A stretch of 64,000 nt of DNA from NCBI RefSeq assembly GCF_036924535.1, contig NZ_JAZHRT010000001.1:3534001-3598000 (forward strand), given 5' to 3'. The position numbers and the translations under genes are program-made. Source of the DNA: Bradyrhizobium sp. AZCC 2262 (GTDB taxonomy: Bacteria; Pseudomonadota; Alphaproteobacteria; Rhizobiales; Xanthobacteraceae). This document shows positions 44,720 to 54,070 of the stretch, in pieces. Each line of letters begins with the position of its first letter. Position 1 is the stretch's first letter. The notes beneath the pieces are model-generated. The model made no database searches. It saw only the letters and a list, made by a program, of their open reading frames with translations, and had not been told where the DNA came from.

Positions 44720-44870
44720 TCATTCCAGGCTGATGCGCGAGCGCCAGACCCCCGGATGAATCCAGACCCCGGATGCAAAATGGCGCATCGGGGAATCTCG
44801 AACCTCCGAGGGCCGATGCTGCGCACCGCTCCGCAAGCGCTTTGCGTTTGTCGCAGGAATGACGGCGCGG
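44720..44870. repeat. Probable dispersed intergenic repeat
   Basis: The segment opens GTCATTCCAGGCTGATGCGC and closes GTCGCAGGAATGACGGC, with CCCCGGATGAATCCAGACCC and GCGCATCGGGGAATCTCG inside. TCATTCC and GGAATGA ends are inverted. This resembles a common Bradyrhizobium intergenic repeat. No gene here. Confidence 0.55.
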
Positions 44871-44871
44871 C

Positions 44872-45111
44872 TCAGTTCTTTTTCATGCCATCGTCTTTTT
44901 TCATGCCGTCTTTCATCATGCCATCGTGCTTCATGCCGTCCTTTTTCATCATGCCGTCGTCTTTCTTCATCGCGTCCTTGGACATCGATTCCTTCTTCAT
45001 GCCGTCGTCCTTGCCCATCTTGTCCTGAGCGAAGACGGCTGGCGCAAACGCAAGGCCGAGCGAAACGAGCGCGGCAGACAGGCCGAGGCCGATACGGGTC
45101 GTGGTGGTCAT
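44872..45111 (-). CDS. Pentapeptide MXKDX repeat protein
   Basis: 79-residue secreted protein. Signal peptide (LGLSAALVSLGLAFAPAVFA) is followed by about ten MxKDx-type units, for example DKMGKDDGMKKESMSKDAMK and DGMMKKDGMKHDGMMKDG. This low-complexity Met/Lys/Asp pattern defines a small family annotated as MXKDX repeat. The Met-rich, acidic character could suit metal binding in the periplasm, but no function is known. ATG 45111 gives the signal peptide; the longer frame to 45222 is unlikely. Confidence 0.88.
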   Translation of the reverse strand: MTTTTRIGLGLSAALVSLGLAFAPAVFAQDKMGKDDGMKKESMSKDAMKKDDGMMKKDGMKHDGMMKDGMKKDDGMKKN

Positions 45112-45508
45112 GGGGGTCGTCCTTTGGGTTGGTTTTTCGAAAGCGACGTCTGCCGCTTCTCCAACGACGATGCCGCGACCGGGTTTGTTACCGGCCAGGC
45201 CCCAAAGTTCTTCCCTGGTCACGGATAGTTGAAACGGGCAAATTGATGGCGGCTAACGCTCCGCGAGTGCCCAAGTCGGACGTATTATTGTCGGAGTCTT
45301 CTGCGAACGGCTGTTTCCGGGGTGTGCGCTGCAGCAGTATCAGGCTTTGGTCTCAGGGCTGGAATCTGGGCTTGCCGTCGTATGCCGCCCCGACCTATCA
45401 CACAGCCTCGAACTGTCAGACCAGAGCAACTTCGGACGAAGACCGGCTAACATGGGCAGAAGCCGGTCCGGATTGCCGACCTAACAAACTATTAGCAGGG
45501 GATAAACC
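45112..45508. other. Intergenic region before the TRAP transporter operon
   Basis: About 400 bases between the MXKDX gene (minus) and dctP (plus). It must hold divergent promoters, but I see no clear consensus pair or operator. Ribosome site AGGGGA lies just upstream of ATG 45509. No gene supported. Confidence 0.45.
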
Positions 45509-46531
45509 ATGCTCACACGCCGCCACATCATCGCATCCGCACTTGCTGCGCCCACCGTCCTTCGTTTCGGCATCGGTACCGCCCATGCCGCCACGACACT
45601 GAAGATCTCGCACCAATTCCCAGGTGGTACCATCGACAAGGGTGATTTCCGCGACCGGCTTTGCCGCATGTTCGCCGCCGAAGTCACCAAGCGCTCCGGT
45701 GGCGAGATCGCCGCCGAGATCTATCCGAATTCCTCGCTGATCAAGACCAACGCGCAATTCTCGGCGATGCGCAAAGGCGCCCTCGATATCAGCCTCTATC
45801 CGATGCCCTATGCCGGCGGCGAATTGCCGGAGACCAATATCGGCCTGATGCCGGGCCTGGTTGCAACCTACGACCAGGGCATGCGCTGGAAGAAAGAGCC
45901 GGTCGGCAAGGCGCTGACCGATTTCCTCGCCGACAAGGGCATCATCCTGCTGACCTGGATCTGGCAGGCCGGCGGCGTTGCCAGCCGTACCAAGCCGCTC
46001 GTCGCCCCCGAAGACGCCAAGGGGATGAAGGTGCGTGGCGGCTCGCGCGAAATGGACATGGTGCTGCAGACCGCGGGCGCCGCCGTGCTGTCGGTGCCGT
46101 CGAACGAAATCTACGCCGCGATGCAGACCGGCGCCTGCGACGCCGGCATCACCTCCTCCACCAGCCTGATCTCGTTCCGCCTCGAAGAGGTCGCCAAGTC
46201 GCTGACCTCGGGCGCCGGCGCCTCCTACTGGTTCATGCTGGAGCCGCTGATGATGTCGAAGGCGATCTTCGACAAACTGCCCAAGAAGCAGCAGGACATC
46301 ATCCTGGCGGTCGGCAGCGAACTGGAAGCGTTCGGCCGCAAGGGCGCCCAGGACGACGATATCGAGGTCGCCAAGGTCTATGAGAAGGCCGGCGCCAAGG
46401 TCAGCAAGCTCGATGTCGCGACCGTCGGCAAGTGGCGAGACATTGCGCGCGATACCGCGTGGAAGGACTATAGCGCCAAGACCGCGACATCGGCCAACCT
46501 GCTGAAGCTCGCAAGCGACGTCTCCGCATGA
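45509..46531 (+). CDS. dctP: TRAP transporter substrate-binding protein (DctP type)
   Basis: 340-residue periplasmic binding protein for a TRAP uptake system. The N-terminus MLTRRHIIASALAAPTVLRF is a twin-arginine signal. The mature DctP fold follows: LKISHQFPGGTIDKGDFRDR, then EIYPNSSLIKTNAQFSAMRK and ALDISLYPMPYAGGELPETN. Carboxylic acids are the usual ligands; which one cannot be read. A binding-site Arg region (GMKVRGGSREMD) is present. The stop overlaps the small permease start by four bases. Confidence 0.93.
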   Translation: MLTRRHIIASALAAPTVLRFGIGTAHAATTLKISHQFPGGTIDKGDFRDRLCRMFAAEVTKRSGGEIAAEIYPNSSLIKTNAQFSAMRKGALDISLYPMPYAGGELPETNIGLMPGLVATYDQGMRWKKEPVGKALTDFLADKGIILLTWIWQAGGVASRTKPLVAPEDAKGMKVRGGSREMDMVLQTAGAAVLSVPSNEIYAAMQTGACDAGITSSTSLISFRLEEVAKSLTSGAGASYWFMLEPLMMSKAIFDKLPKKQQDIILAVGSELEAFGRKGAQDDDIEVAKVYEKAGAKVSKLDVATVGKWRDIARDTAWKDYSAKTATSANLLKLASDVSA

Positions 46532-47082
46532 TGCATGGTCCGCTTCCGGATCAAGAAGACCATTCCGACACCGCCACGGGCAATCCGCTCGTGGCGGCGC
46601 TCGGCCAGGCGATGGCGCTGTGCAACGGCGTTATCGTGGTCTTTGCCGCGCTTGCACTGATCGCGGCCTGCGTGATCCTCAGTTACAGCGTGCTCGGCCG
46701 CGCCCTGTTCCACAGCGCCAATTACTGGCAGGACGAGGCGGCGGTGTTTCTGCTCGTCGGCGCCACCTTCATGACGGCGGCCTATGTGCAGGGTCAGCGC
46801 GGCCATATCGGCATCGAGGCCTTTGTCGGGCTGCTGTCGCCGCTCGCCAACCGCATCCGGCTATGGCTGGTCGATGTCGCGAGCCTGTTGTTCTGCGCCT
46901 TCTTTGCCTGGAAATCCTGGACGCTGGCGCATGAGGCCTGGGTCGACGGCCAGGTGTCGAACTCGATGTGGTCGCCCCCGCTTGCGATTCCCTACGTGCT
47001 GATGGCTTTGGGCATGACGCTGTTGTGCCTGCAGATCCTGTTGCAGATCATTATTCCCTTTGCTGGTGCTTCACGTCGATGA
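46528..47082 (+). CDS. dctQ: TRAP transporter small permease (DctQ type)
   Basis: 184-residue inner-membrane subunit with four helices (IVVFAALALIAACVILSYSV; DEAAVFLLVGATFMTAAYVQ; and two more). The helix with GQRGHIGIEAFVG is typical of DctQ. ATG 46528 overlaps the dctP stop (ATGA), and its own stop overlaps the dctM start (ATGA), so all three TRAP genes are translationally coupled. Confidence 0.93.
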   Translation: MMHGPLPDQEDHSDTATGNPLVAALGQAMALCNGVIVVFAALALIAACVILSYSVLGRALFHSANYWQDEAAVFLLVGATFMTAAYVQGQRGHIGIEAFVGLLSPLANRIRLWLVDVASLLFCAFFAWKSWTLAHEAWVDGQVSNSMWSPPLAIPYVLMALGMTLLCLQILLQIIIPFAGASRR

Positions 47083-48437
47083 GCGTTCTTGGAATTGGTA
47101 TCAGTTACGGCGTTGCGACCCTGTTTGCGATGTTTTCGGGCATGCCCATCGCATTTGCTTTGGGCGCCGTCGCCGTCGTCTTCATGGCGATCTACATGCC
47201 CACGGCATCGCTGGATACCGTGACGCAGAACGTCTACGAGGAAATGGCCTCGATCACGCTGCTCTCGATCCCGCTGTTCATCCTCAAGGGGGCGGCGATC
47301 GGCAAATCCCGCGCCGGTCAGGATCTCTATTCGGCGCTGCATGCCTGGCTGCATCGCGTACCGGGAGGCTTGGGCGTAGCCAACGTATTCGCCTGCGCGC
47401 TGTTTGCCGCGATGGCAGGCTCCTCGCCCGCGACCTGCTCGGCGATTGGTTCGGCAGGTATCCCCGAGATGCGCAAGCGCGGCTATTCCGGCGGCTTTGC
47501 CGCAGGCATCATCGCCGCCGGCGGCACGCTTGGCATCCTGCTGCCGCCCTCGATCACCATGATCCTGTTCGCGGTCGCCGCGGAGAAATCGCTGGGCCGG
47601 CTGTTCCTCGCCGGCATCGGCCCGGGACTGTTGCTGGTGACACTATTCGGCATCTACGCGGTATTCCGCTTCCGCAAGGAGTATGCGGCGGCGAAGGTTC
47701 TCTACGAAAAGACCGGAACCGAATCCGCGATCCTGCATCGCGACGAGTTCACGATGGCCGAGCGCTTCACCATGCTGCCGCGGGTGATCCCGTTCGTGCT
47801 GCTGCTCACCGGCGTGATGATTGCGCTGTATGGCGGCTACGCCACGCCATCGGAAACCGCGGGCCTCGGCGGCCTGTTGGCGCTGGTGCTGATCGCGGTG
47901 ATCTACAGCGTATGGCGGCCGAGCGACCTGTCGCCGATCCTGAAATCCACTATCCGCGAATCCACCATGCTGATGATGATCATCGGCATGTCGCTGCTCT
48001 ATTCCTACGTGATGAGCTATTTGCACATCTCGCAGTCAGCGGCCGAAGCCATCGTCGCCATGCATCTGCCGCGCTGGGAGCTGCTGGTCGCGATCCTGCT
48101 GATGGTCGTCGTGCTCGGCTTCTTCCTGCCCCCGGTGTCGATCATCCTGATGACGGCGCCGATCATCCTGCCGCCGCTGCGCGCCGCCAATTTCGACATC
48201 ATCTGGTTCGGCGTCGTCATGACCATCGTGATGGAGATGGGGCTGATCCACCCGCCGGTAGGGCTGAACATCTTCGTCATCCGCAACGTCGCGCCCGATA
48301 TCCCCTTGAGCGAGGTGATCTGGGGCACGCTGCCGTTCGTGCTGCTGATGATGCTGGCGGTGCTGTTGCTGTGCTTCTTCCCGGGGATTTCAACCGGGCT
48401 GCCGGACCTGGTGATGGGGCCGGACGGGGGGCGTTGA
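47079..48437 (+). CDS. dctM: TRAP transporter large permease (DctM type)
   Basis: 452-residue inner-membrane subunit, the sodium-coupled transport channel. About twelve helices. Family motifs: FACALFAAMAGSSPATCSAIG, GGTLGILLPPSITMILFAVA and EMGLIHPPVGLNIFVIRNVA. ATG 47079 is fixed by overlap with the dctQ stop. Ligand unknown. Operon dctPQM is followed by an inverted repeat and a convergent GntR-family regulator. Confidence 0.93.
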   Translation: MSVLGIGISYGVATLFAMFSGMPIAFALGAVAVVFMAIYMPTASLDTVTQNVYEEMASITLLSIPLFILKGAAIGKSRAGQDLYSALHAWLHRVPGGLGVANVFACALFAAMAGSSPATCSAIGSAGIPEMRKRGYSGGFAAGIIAAGGTLGILLPPSITMILFAVAAEKSLGRLFLAGIGPGLLLVTLFGIYAVFRFRKEYAAAKVLYEKTGTESAILHRDEFTMAERFTMLPRVIPFVLLLTGVMIALYGGYATPSETAGLGGLLALVLIAVIYSVWRPSDLSPILKSTIRESTMLMMIIGMSLLYSYVMSYLHISQSAAEAIVAMHLPRWELLVAILLMVVVLGFFLPPVSIILMTAPIILPPLRAANFDIIWFGVVMTIVMEMGLIHPPVGLNIFVIRNVAPDIPLSEVIWGTLPFVLLMMLAVLLLCFFPGISTGLPDLVMGPDGGR

Positions 48438-48440
48438 GAC

Positions 48441-48508
48441 AGGCGAATAGTGAGTAGCGAATGGCGAATGGAAGCCTCCATTCGCTACTCACTATTCGCT
48501 ATTCGCCT
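48441..48508. repeat. Inverted repeat / putative terminator after dctM
   Basis: Arms of 22 perfectly complementary bases (48443-48464 and 48478-48499, containing AGTGAGTAGCGAATGG), with a 13-base loop and extra GCGAATAG copies on both sides. It sits between the convergent dctM and GntR genes, so it may end transcription from both strands. Sequence style (GAATAGTGAGTAGCGAATAG) is a repeat I recall from Bradyrhizobium. Confidence 0.85.
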
Positions 48509-48510
48509 CT

Positions 48511-49206
48511 TCACCCGACACGGAGCCCGATCGAGCCGCCACCGACGACGCGCAGCAAGTCCGTCCTCACCGCCTCGATATGCTGCTGCAGAAACCGGCA
48601 GGCCTCGTCGATCGCCTGCGCCCGGCATAGCGCGATCAGGTGGGCGTGTTCTTTTTCGGCCGTCCCCATCGCCTTGGTGTTGGAGAGCTGCAGGCGCGTG
48701 TAGCGGTCGCTGGTCTGCAGCAATGCGATGACGATCGCCTTGGTCCGCGGCCGCCGCGCGTGAACGTACAGCGCCATATGGAAATCGGCATTGAGCTGGC
48801 CCCACTCACTGATGTTGCCCGCCTTGATCGCCTTCTCGAAGCGCTTCTGGATGTCGTCCAGCCCGGCAAAGTCTTGTTCCGTAAAATGCGACGCCGACTG
48901 CGCCAGGAGCCGCGGCTCCATGATCCCGCGCAGATCGAATACGTCGTTGATTTCGTCCAGCGACAGCTCCGAGACGATCGCGCCTTTTTGCGGGACGATC
49001 CGCACCAGCCCCTCGGCTTCGAGCTGAAACAGCGCCTCGCGTACGGGAATGCGGCTCACGCCGTAAACATCGCCCAGCGCGTCCTGCCGAAGCTGCGAGC
49101 CGGCCGGATAGGTCCCATCGAGAATCGACTGCCTGAGCTGGTCGACGATCGCAGCCGACAGCGTCCGGTGCTTCAGGGCGCCTTTCATTTGATCTTCCGT
49201 CGTCAT
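48511..49206 (-). CDS. GntR-family regulator with FCD ligand domain
   Basis: 231-residue transcription factor. An N-terminal winged helix (LRQSILDGTYPAGSQLRQDA, then YGVSRIPVREALFQLEAEGL) is joined to a C-terminal FCD domain (about residues 90-220; helices with HLIALCRAQAIDEACRFLQQ). FCD domains bind carboxylate-type ligands. ATG 49206 has GGAAGGG about six bases upstream. It lies convergent to the TRAP genes, and its own promoter region has a 13-base palindrome. A role controlling the TRAP uptake system is inferred. Confidence 0.9.
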   Translation of the reverse strand: MTTEDQMKGALKHRTLSAAIVDQLRQSILDGTYPAGSQLRQDALGDVYGVSRIPVREALFQLEAEGLVRIVPQKGAIVSELSLDEINDVFDLRGIMEPRLLAQSASHFTEQDFAGLDDIQKRFEKAIKAGNISEWGQLNADFHMALYVHARRPRTKAIVIALLQTSDRYTRLQLSNTKAMGTAEKEHAHLIALCRAQAIDEACRFLQQHIEAVRTDLLRVVGGGSIGLRVG

Positions 49207-49306
49207 GGCCGGCCCTTCCGATCGAGGCGGGCCCTGTTTCGCACGTTGACGTGGTCCCGACCCAGCAAAAGCTAACGAGCCTTCGTAATCTTCATTTGAC
49301 AAGATG

Positions 49307-49319
49307 GTATAAATTATAC
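49307..49319. promoter_or_regulatory. Palindromic operator candidate upstream of the GntR gene
   Basis: GTATAA-A-TTATAC, a perfect 13-base palindrome 101 bases before the GntR start. FCD-type GntR regulators often bind short AT-centred palindromes of this style. On the minus strand, TATAAT within it resembles a -10 box, so binding would repress the gene's own promoter. Confidence 0.5.
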
Positions 49320-49440
49320 TGACAGCAGGGCTCTTTATGGTCGAGCCGCACGAGAAGGCAGAGGCGAAGCCATGATAGCGACAGCGCTGAAAGAACCGGC
49401 CGTTGCTACCGAACGTCGGGTTGAAGGCCGCGTAGGCGGC

Positions 49441-50349
49441 CTATTTCGCGGCCCGCATCTTCGCGTTCAACGCCGCCGCCACGCGGCTGACCGGCGGACG
49501 GCCAATCAGCCCGCTCACGACGTTGGTTGCAGCCACCAGCTTGTCCATATCGACGCCAGTCGCAATGCCCATACCCTCCAGCATGTAGACCACGTCCTCC
49601 GTCGAGACGTTCCCCGTCGCGCCGGGGGCGTAGGGGCAGCCGCCGAGGCCGCCGGCGGCGGAATCGATCACGCGGCAGCCCTCCTCCATCCCGGCATAGA
49701 GATTGGCGAGCGCTTGGCCGTAGGTGTCGTGGAAGTGCATCGCGAGATTGGCCATTGGCGCATCGCCGGCCACAGCGCGCAGCAGATGCCGCGCTTTCAG
49801 CGGCGTCCCGACACCGACGGTGTCGCCGAGCGAGATTTCGTAGCAGCCGAGGTCCCACAGCACCTTTGCGACATCGACCACGGCCTGCGGCTTGATCTCG
49901 CCCTCATAGGGACACCCGAGCACAGTGGAGATGTAGCCGCGCACCCGCACGCCGTCCGCCTTGGCGCGGGCGAGCACCGGCTTGAACCGCTCGATCGATT
50001 CCGCAATCGAGCAATTGATGTTGGCGCGCGAAAAGCTTTCCGATGCCGCGGCGAACACCGCGATCAGCTTGGCGCCAGCGGCTTGTGAAGCCTCGTAGCC
50101 GTTCTCGTTTGGCACCAGCACCGGCAGTTCGCAATTCGCGTGGTGGCTGACGCCGCGCAGTACCTCGGCCGACCCGATCATTTGCGGGATCGCCTTCGGC
50201 GAGACGAACGCGCCGACTTCGACGGTGTGGAGGCCCGCAGCGATCAGCGCCTCGATGAACGCGATCCGACCGGCGACGCTGATCGGGGTCTTTTCGTTCT
50301 GCAGCCCGTCGCGCGGGCCGACTTCGACGATGTGGACGCGATCGCTCAT
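49441..50349 (-). CDS. hmgL: Hydroxymethylglutaryl-CoA lyase
   Basis: 302-residue enzyme splitting HMG-CoA to acetoacetate and acetyl-CoA, the last step of leucine breakdown. DRE-TIM barrel features: VEVGPRDGLQNEK at the start, HFHDTYGQALAN metal histidines, and the catalytic Cys in GLGGCPYAPGATGN. ATG 50349 overlaps the mccA stop (ATGA). It completes the operon ivd, mccB, mccA, hmgL. Confidence 0.95.
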   Translation of the reverse strand: MSDRVHIVEVGPRDGLQNEKTPISVAGRIAFIEALIAAGLHTVEVGAFVSPKAIPQMIGSAEVLRGVSHHANCELPVLVPNENGYEASQAAGAKLIAVFAAASESFSRANINCSIAESIERFKPVLARAKADGVRVRGYISTVLGCPYEGEIKPQAVVDVAKVLWDLGCYEISLGDTVGVGTPLKARHLLRAVAGDAPMANLAMHFHDTYGQALANLYAGMEEGCRVIDSAAGGLGGCPYAPGATGNVSTEDVVYMLEGMGIATGVDMDKLVAATNVVSGLIGRPPVSRVAAALNAKMRAAK

Positions 50350-52355
50350 GACGCCGCCGGCTCGACTTCGGCGAGTTCGACGCCTTCGCCGACGATATCG
50401 CCGACCTTGCACTTGATCTTCTTCAACACGCCCGCAAACGGCGCGCGCAGGGTCTGCTCCATCTTCATGACTTCCAGCGTCAGGATCGCAGCACCCTTTT
50501 CCAGTATTGCGCCCTCCTCGGCCAGCAGCGCGACGACCGTGCCCGGTAGGGGCGCCACGATCTTGTCTTCGCCCACCTGCTCCTCGGTCTCGCCGCCGAA
50601 CGGATCGACCCAGTGCAGATCGAAGCGGCCGTTGCGGGTACGCAGATAAAGCTCATGCCCCTCGATCACGGCGGTGACACGCGATTTCATGCCATCGATC
50701 GTCAGGTCGAAACCACCGCCCTCGGCAGGCGAGGTTGTGAAAACGAACTGATGTTTGCCGATCGATACTGTCGATGCTCCGTTACCATATCGCAGCGTCA
50801 CCTTGATTTCGGCGCCCTGCCCCTGTCGGAACGAAAAGACCCGTTGCCGCTGTCCGACCGGCATCCAGCCGAAGGTTTGCCACGGCGAATGCGCTTCCCG
50901 GTGCGCGGCCTTCTGCTCCTCGACGACGATCGCAGCCACCGCGGCGCAAAGCTCGAGATCGCCGAGCGCGCTTGCGGCTTCCGTCAGCTTCTTCAGTTCG
51001 CGCTCGATGAAGCCGGTGTCGATGGTGTTGGCGCGCACGTGCGGGTGCGTGATCAGCGCCGACAGGAACGGGATGTTGGTGACGATGCCCCTGACGTCGG
51101 TCTCTTCCAGACCGCGATTGAGCCGCTCGATGGCGGCCTGCCGCGTCGGCGCCCAGGCGATCACTTTTGCCAGCATGGCGTCGTAATAGGGCGAGACCGT
51201 ATCGCCTTCGCGATAGCCGGCGTCGACCCGCAGGCCGTCGACGGCATCCGGCGTACGCCAGGTCTTGATCCGGCCGACCGAGGGCATAAAGTTCTTCTGC
51301 GGATTTTCGGCATAGACCCGCGCCTCGATGGCGTGGCCGTTCAGCCTGATCTCGTCCTGCTTGAGCGGCAGCTTCTCGCCGAACGCTACCCGCAACTGCC
51401 ATTCGACCAGATCGACGCCGGTAATCAGCTCGGTCACGGGATGCTCGACCTGCAACCGGGTATTCATCTCGATGAAGAACACCTCCTTGCCGTCGGAGAC
51501 GAATTCGATGGTGCCGGCGCCGACATAGTTCACCGCACCCGCCGCCTTGCGCGCGGCGGCGCAGACCGTTTCGCGCTGTTTGGCGTCCAGCGTCGGCGAC
51601 GGTGCCTCCTCGATCACCTTCTGGTGCCGCCGCTGCAGCGTGCATTCGCGCTCCCAGAGCGAGAGCAGATTGCCATGGCTGTCACCGATGATCTGCACCT
51701 CGATATGCCGGGGGTTTTGCACGAACTTTTCGATCAGCATGCGGTCGTCACCGAACGCAGCCTTCGCCTCGCGCTTGGCGCTGACGATCGCCGCTGAAAG
51801 TTCGCCGGCCGAATTCACCACCCGCATGCCGCGCCCGCCGCCGCCGGCGGACGCCTTCACCAATACGGGGAAGCCGATCTTGTCGGCGGATTTTGCGAGC
51901 GTCGCCTCGTCCTGGGCCTCACCGTGATAGCCGGGCACCAGCGGGACGCCGGCCTTCTCCATCAGCGCCTTGGAGCCGGATTTTGAGCCCATCGCGGTCA
52001 TCATCGCGGCGGTCGGGCCGACGAACACCAGTCCGGCATCCAGGCAGGCTTGCGCGAACTCTGCATTTTCGGACAGGAAGCCATAGCCGGGATGGATGGC
52101 CTCGGCGCCGGTCTGACGTGCGGCTTCGATCACGCGCGCGATATTGAGATAGCTGTCGCGGGCCCGCGCCGGTCCGAGCAGCACGGCCTCGTCGGCCATG
52201 GCGACATGCATGGCGTCGCGGTCGGCTTCCGAATAGACGGCGACGGTGCGCAGGCCCATGGCGCGGGCGGAGCGGATGACGCGGCAGGCGATCTCGCCCC
52301 GGTTCGCGATCAGGAGCGTACGAAAACGCCGGTAGAGTTTTGCACGGTCCATCAT
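50346..52355 (-). CDS. mccA: Methylcrotonoyl-CoA carboxylase, biotin-carrying alpha subunit
   Basis: 669-residue biotin-dependent carboxylase subunit: biotin carboxylase (residues 1 to about 450, with FRTLLIANRGEIACRVIRSA and ATP-grasp loop KASAGGGGRGMR) plus a C-terminal biotinyl domain with Lys631 in EVMKMEQ. In this operon, next to isovaleryl-CoA dehydrogenase and HMG-CoA lyase, it is most likely the methylcrotonoyl-CoA enzyme rather than propionyl-CoA or acetyl-CoA carboxylase. A GTG at 52358 is an alternative start. The ATG overlaps the mccB stop by one base. Confidence 0.93.
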   Translation of the reverse strand: MMDRAKLYRRFRTLLIANRGEIACRVIRSARAMGLRTVAVYSEADRDAMHVAMADEAVLLGPARARDSYLNIARVIEAARQTGAEAIHPGYGFLSENAEFAQACLDAGLVFVGPTAAMMTAMGSKSGSKALMEKAGVPLVPGYHGEAQDEATLAKSADKIGFPVLVKASAGGGGRGMRVVNSAGELSAAIVSAKREAKAAFGDDRMLIEKFVQNPRHIEVQIIGDSHGNLLSLWERECTLQRRHQKVIEEAPSPTLDAKQRETVCAAARKAAGAVNYVGAGTIEFVSDGKEVFFIEMNTRLQVEHPVTELITGVDLVEWQLRVAFGEKLPLKQDEIRLNGHAIEARVYAENPQKNFMPSVGRIKTWRTPDAVDGLRVDAGYREGDTVSPYYDAMLAKVIAWAPTRQAAIERLNRGLEETDVRGIVTNIPFLSALITHPHVRANTIDTGFIERELKKLTEAASALGDLELCAAVAAIVVEEQKAAHREAHSPWQTFGWMPVGQRQRVFSFRQGQGAEIKVTLRYGNGASTVSIGKHQFVFTTSPAEGGGFDLTIDGMKSRVTAVIEGHELYLRTRNGRFDLHWVDPFGGETEEQVGEDKIVAPLPGTVVALLAEEGAILEKGAAILTLEVMKMEQTLRAPFAGVLKKIKCKVGDIVGEGVELAEVEPAAS

Positions 52356-53959
52356 CACATCCTGAACAGGCCGAATTTCGTGGGTTCGATCGGCGCGTTG
52401 GCTGCGGCTGATAGACCAAGGCCGAGCACCAGCCTTGTGTCGGCGGGATCAATCACGCCGTCGTCCCACAGCCGCGCGGTGGCGTAATAGGGGCTACCCT
52501 GGTGTTCATATTGCGCGCGAATGGGCGCGCGGAATTTGTCCTCTTCCTCGGCGGACCAGCTATCACCCTTGGCCTCGATATTGTCGCGGCGGACCTGGCT
52601 CAGCACCATGGACGCCTGCTCGCCGCCCATCACGGAGATGCGCGCGTTCGGCCACATCCACAGGAAGCGCGGAGAGTAGGCGCGGCCAGACATGCCGTAA
52701 TTGCCGGCGCCATAGGAGCCGCCGATCACGACGGTGAATTTCGGCACACCAGCGGTTGCAACCGCCGTCACCAGCTTGGCGCCGTCGCGCGCGATGCCGC
52801 CGGCTTCGTATTTCTTGCCGACCATGAAGCCCGTGATGTTCTGCAGGAACACCAGCGGGACATTGCGCTGGCAGCACAATTCGATGAAGTGCGCGCCCTT
52901 CAGCGAGCTCTCGCTGAACAGGATGCCGTTGTTGGCGATGATGCCGACCGGATAGCCCCAGATATGGGCAAAGCCGCAGATCAGCGTCGTTCCGTAGAGT
53001 TTCTTGAATTCGTCGAATTCCGAGCCGTCAACGATCCGGGCGATGATGTCATGCACATCGAACGGCTTGCGCCCGTCGGCGGAGACCACGCCGTAGATTT
53101 CTTCCGCCGGAAACAGCGGCTCGCGCGGCTCGCGCATGTTGAGCGCCGCACGCGTCGGCGGCTTCAGCGTGGCAACAATGCGCCGGGCGATCCCGATCGC
53201 ATGGGCATCGTTCTGCGCATAATGATCAGTGACGCCGGATTGCCGCGAATGCACGTCGGCGCCGCCGAGTTCTTCGGCGGAAACCACCTCGCCGGTCGCA
53301 GCCTTCACCAGCGGCGGGCCGCCGAGGAAGATCGTTCCCTGGTTACGCACGATGATGCTCTCGTCCGACATGGCAGGCACATAGGCGCCGCCGGCGGTGC
53401 ACGAGCCCATCACGATCGCGATCTGCGGAATGCCCTGCGCGGACATCTGCGCCTGGTTATAGAAGATGCGGCCGAAATGCCGCTCGTCCGGAAAGATCTC
53501 GTCCTGCATCGGCAGGAAGGCGCCGCCGGAATCGACCATGTAGACGCAGGGCAGATTGTTCTGCCGCGCGATGTCCTGCGCGCGCAGATGCTTCTTCACG
53601 GTCATCGGATAATAGGTGCCGCCCTTGATGGTGGCGTCGTTGGCGACGATGACGCATTCGCGGCCCGAAATACGCCCAACCCCCGTGATGACGCTGGCGG
53701 AATGGACATCGCCGCCATAGAGGCCGTGGGCCGCAAGCGGCGACAATTCCAGGAACGCGGTGCCGGGATCGACCAGCAGGTCGACACGCTCGCGCGCCAG
53801 CATCTTGCCACGCGACGTATGCCGCTTGCGCGACGTCTCGCCGCCGCCGCCGGACACAACCTTGAGCTTCTCGCGCAGTTCGGCCACCAGGCCGCGCATC
53901 ACGTCGGCGTTGCGGGCAAACTCGGAGGATGTGGGATCGATGGTGCAATGAAGCGGCAT
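52355..53959 (-). CDS. mccB: Methylcrotonoyl-CoA carboxylase, carboxyltransferase beta subunit
   Basis: 534-residue carboxyltransferase. Acyl-CoA and carboxybiotin motifs are seen as [40 protein letters not shown] and [20 protein letters not shown]. It carries the C-terminal region typical of MCC rather than PCC. First of the two carboxylase genes, about 110 bases downstream of ivd. Product moves CO2 from biotin to 3-methylcrotonyl-CoA in leucine breakdown. Confidence 0.94.
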   Translation of the reverse strand: MPLHCTIDPTSSEFARNADVMRGLVAELREKLKVVSGGGGETSRKRHTSRGKMLARERVDLLVDPGTAFLELSPLAAHGLYGGDVHSASVITGVGRISGRECVIVANDATIKGGTYYPMTVKKHLRAQDIARQNNLPCVYMVDSGGAFLPMQDEIFPDERHFGRIFYNQAQMSAQGIPQIAIVMGSCTAGGAYVPAMSDESIIVRNQGTIFLGGPPLVKAATGEVVSAEELGGADVHSRQSGVTDHYAQNDAHAIGIARRIVATLKPPTRAALNMREPREPLFPAEEIYGVVSADGRKPFDVHDIIARIVDGSEFDEFKKLYGTTLICGFAHIWGYPVGIIANNGILFSESSLKGAHFIELCCQRNVPLVFLQNITGFMVGKKYEAGGIARDGAKLVTAVATAGVPKFTVVIGGSYGAGNYGMSGRAYSPRFLWMWPNARISVMGGEQASMVLSQVRRDNIEAKGDSWSAEEEDKFRAPIRAQYEHQGSPYYATARLWDDGVIDPADTRLVLGLGLSAAANAPIEPTKFGLFRM

Positions 53960-54070
53960 GGTCGGCGTTTTCTTTGGATGCTGGAGTGCCCGGGATGGCT
54001 TCAGGATGGTCGGAACAGCCCATTCGGAGAGAATGCGACAGCCTGTATCATCTTTGCCCCGTTGTGAAGC

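Noticed and set aside
36527..45111. Possible integrative element inserted at tRNA-Arg
   Set aside because: No integrase, no direct repeat of the tRNA 3' end found, and no phage or conjugation gene.
49372..50088. Plus-strand frame of 238 codons
   Set aside because: Overlaps hmgL on the opposite strand; no ribosome site and shadow-like composition.
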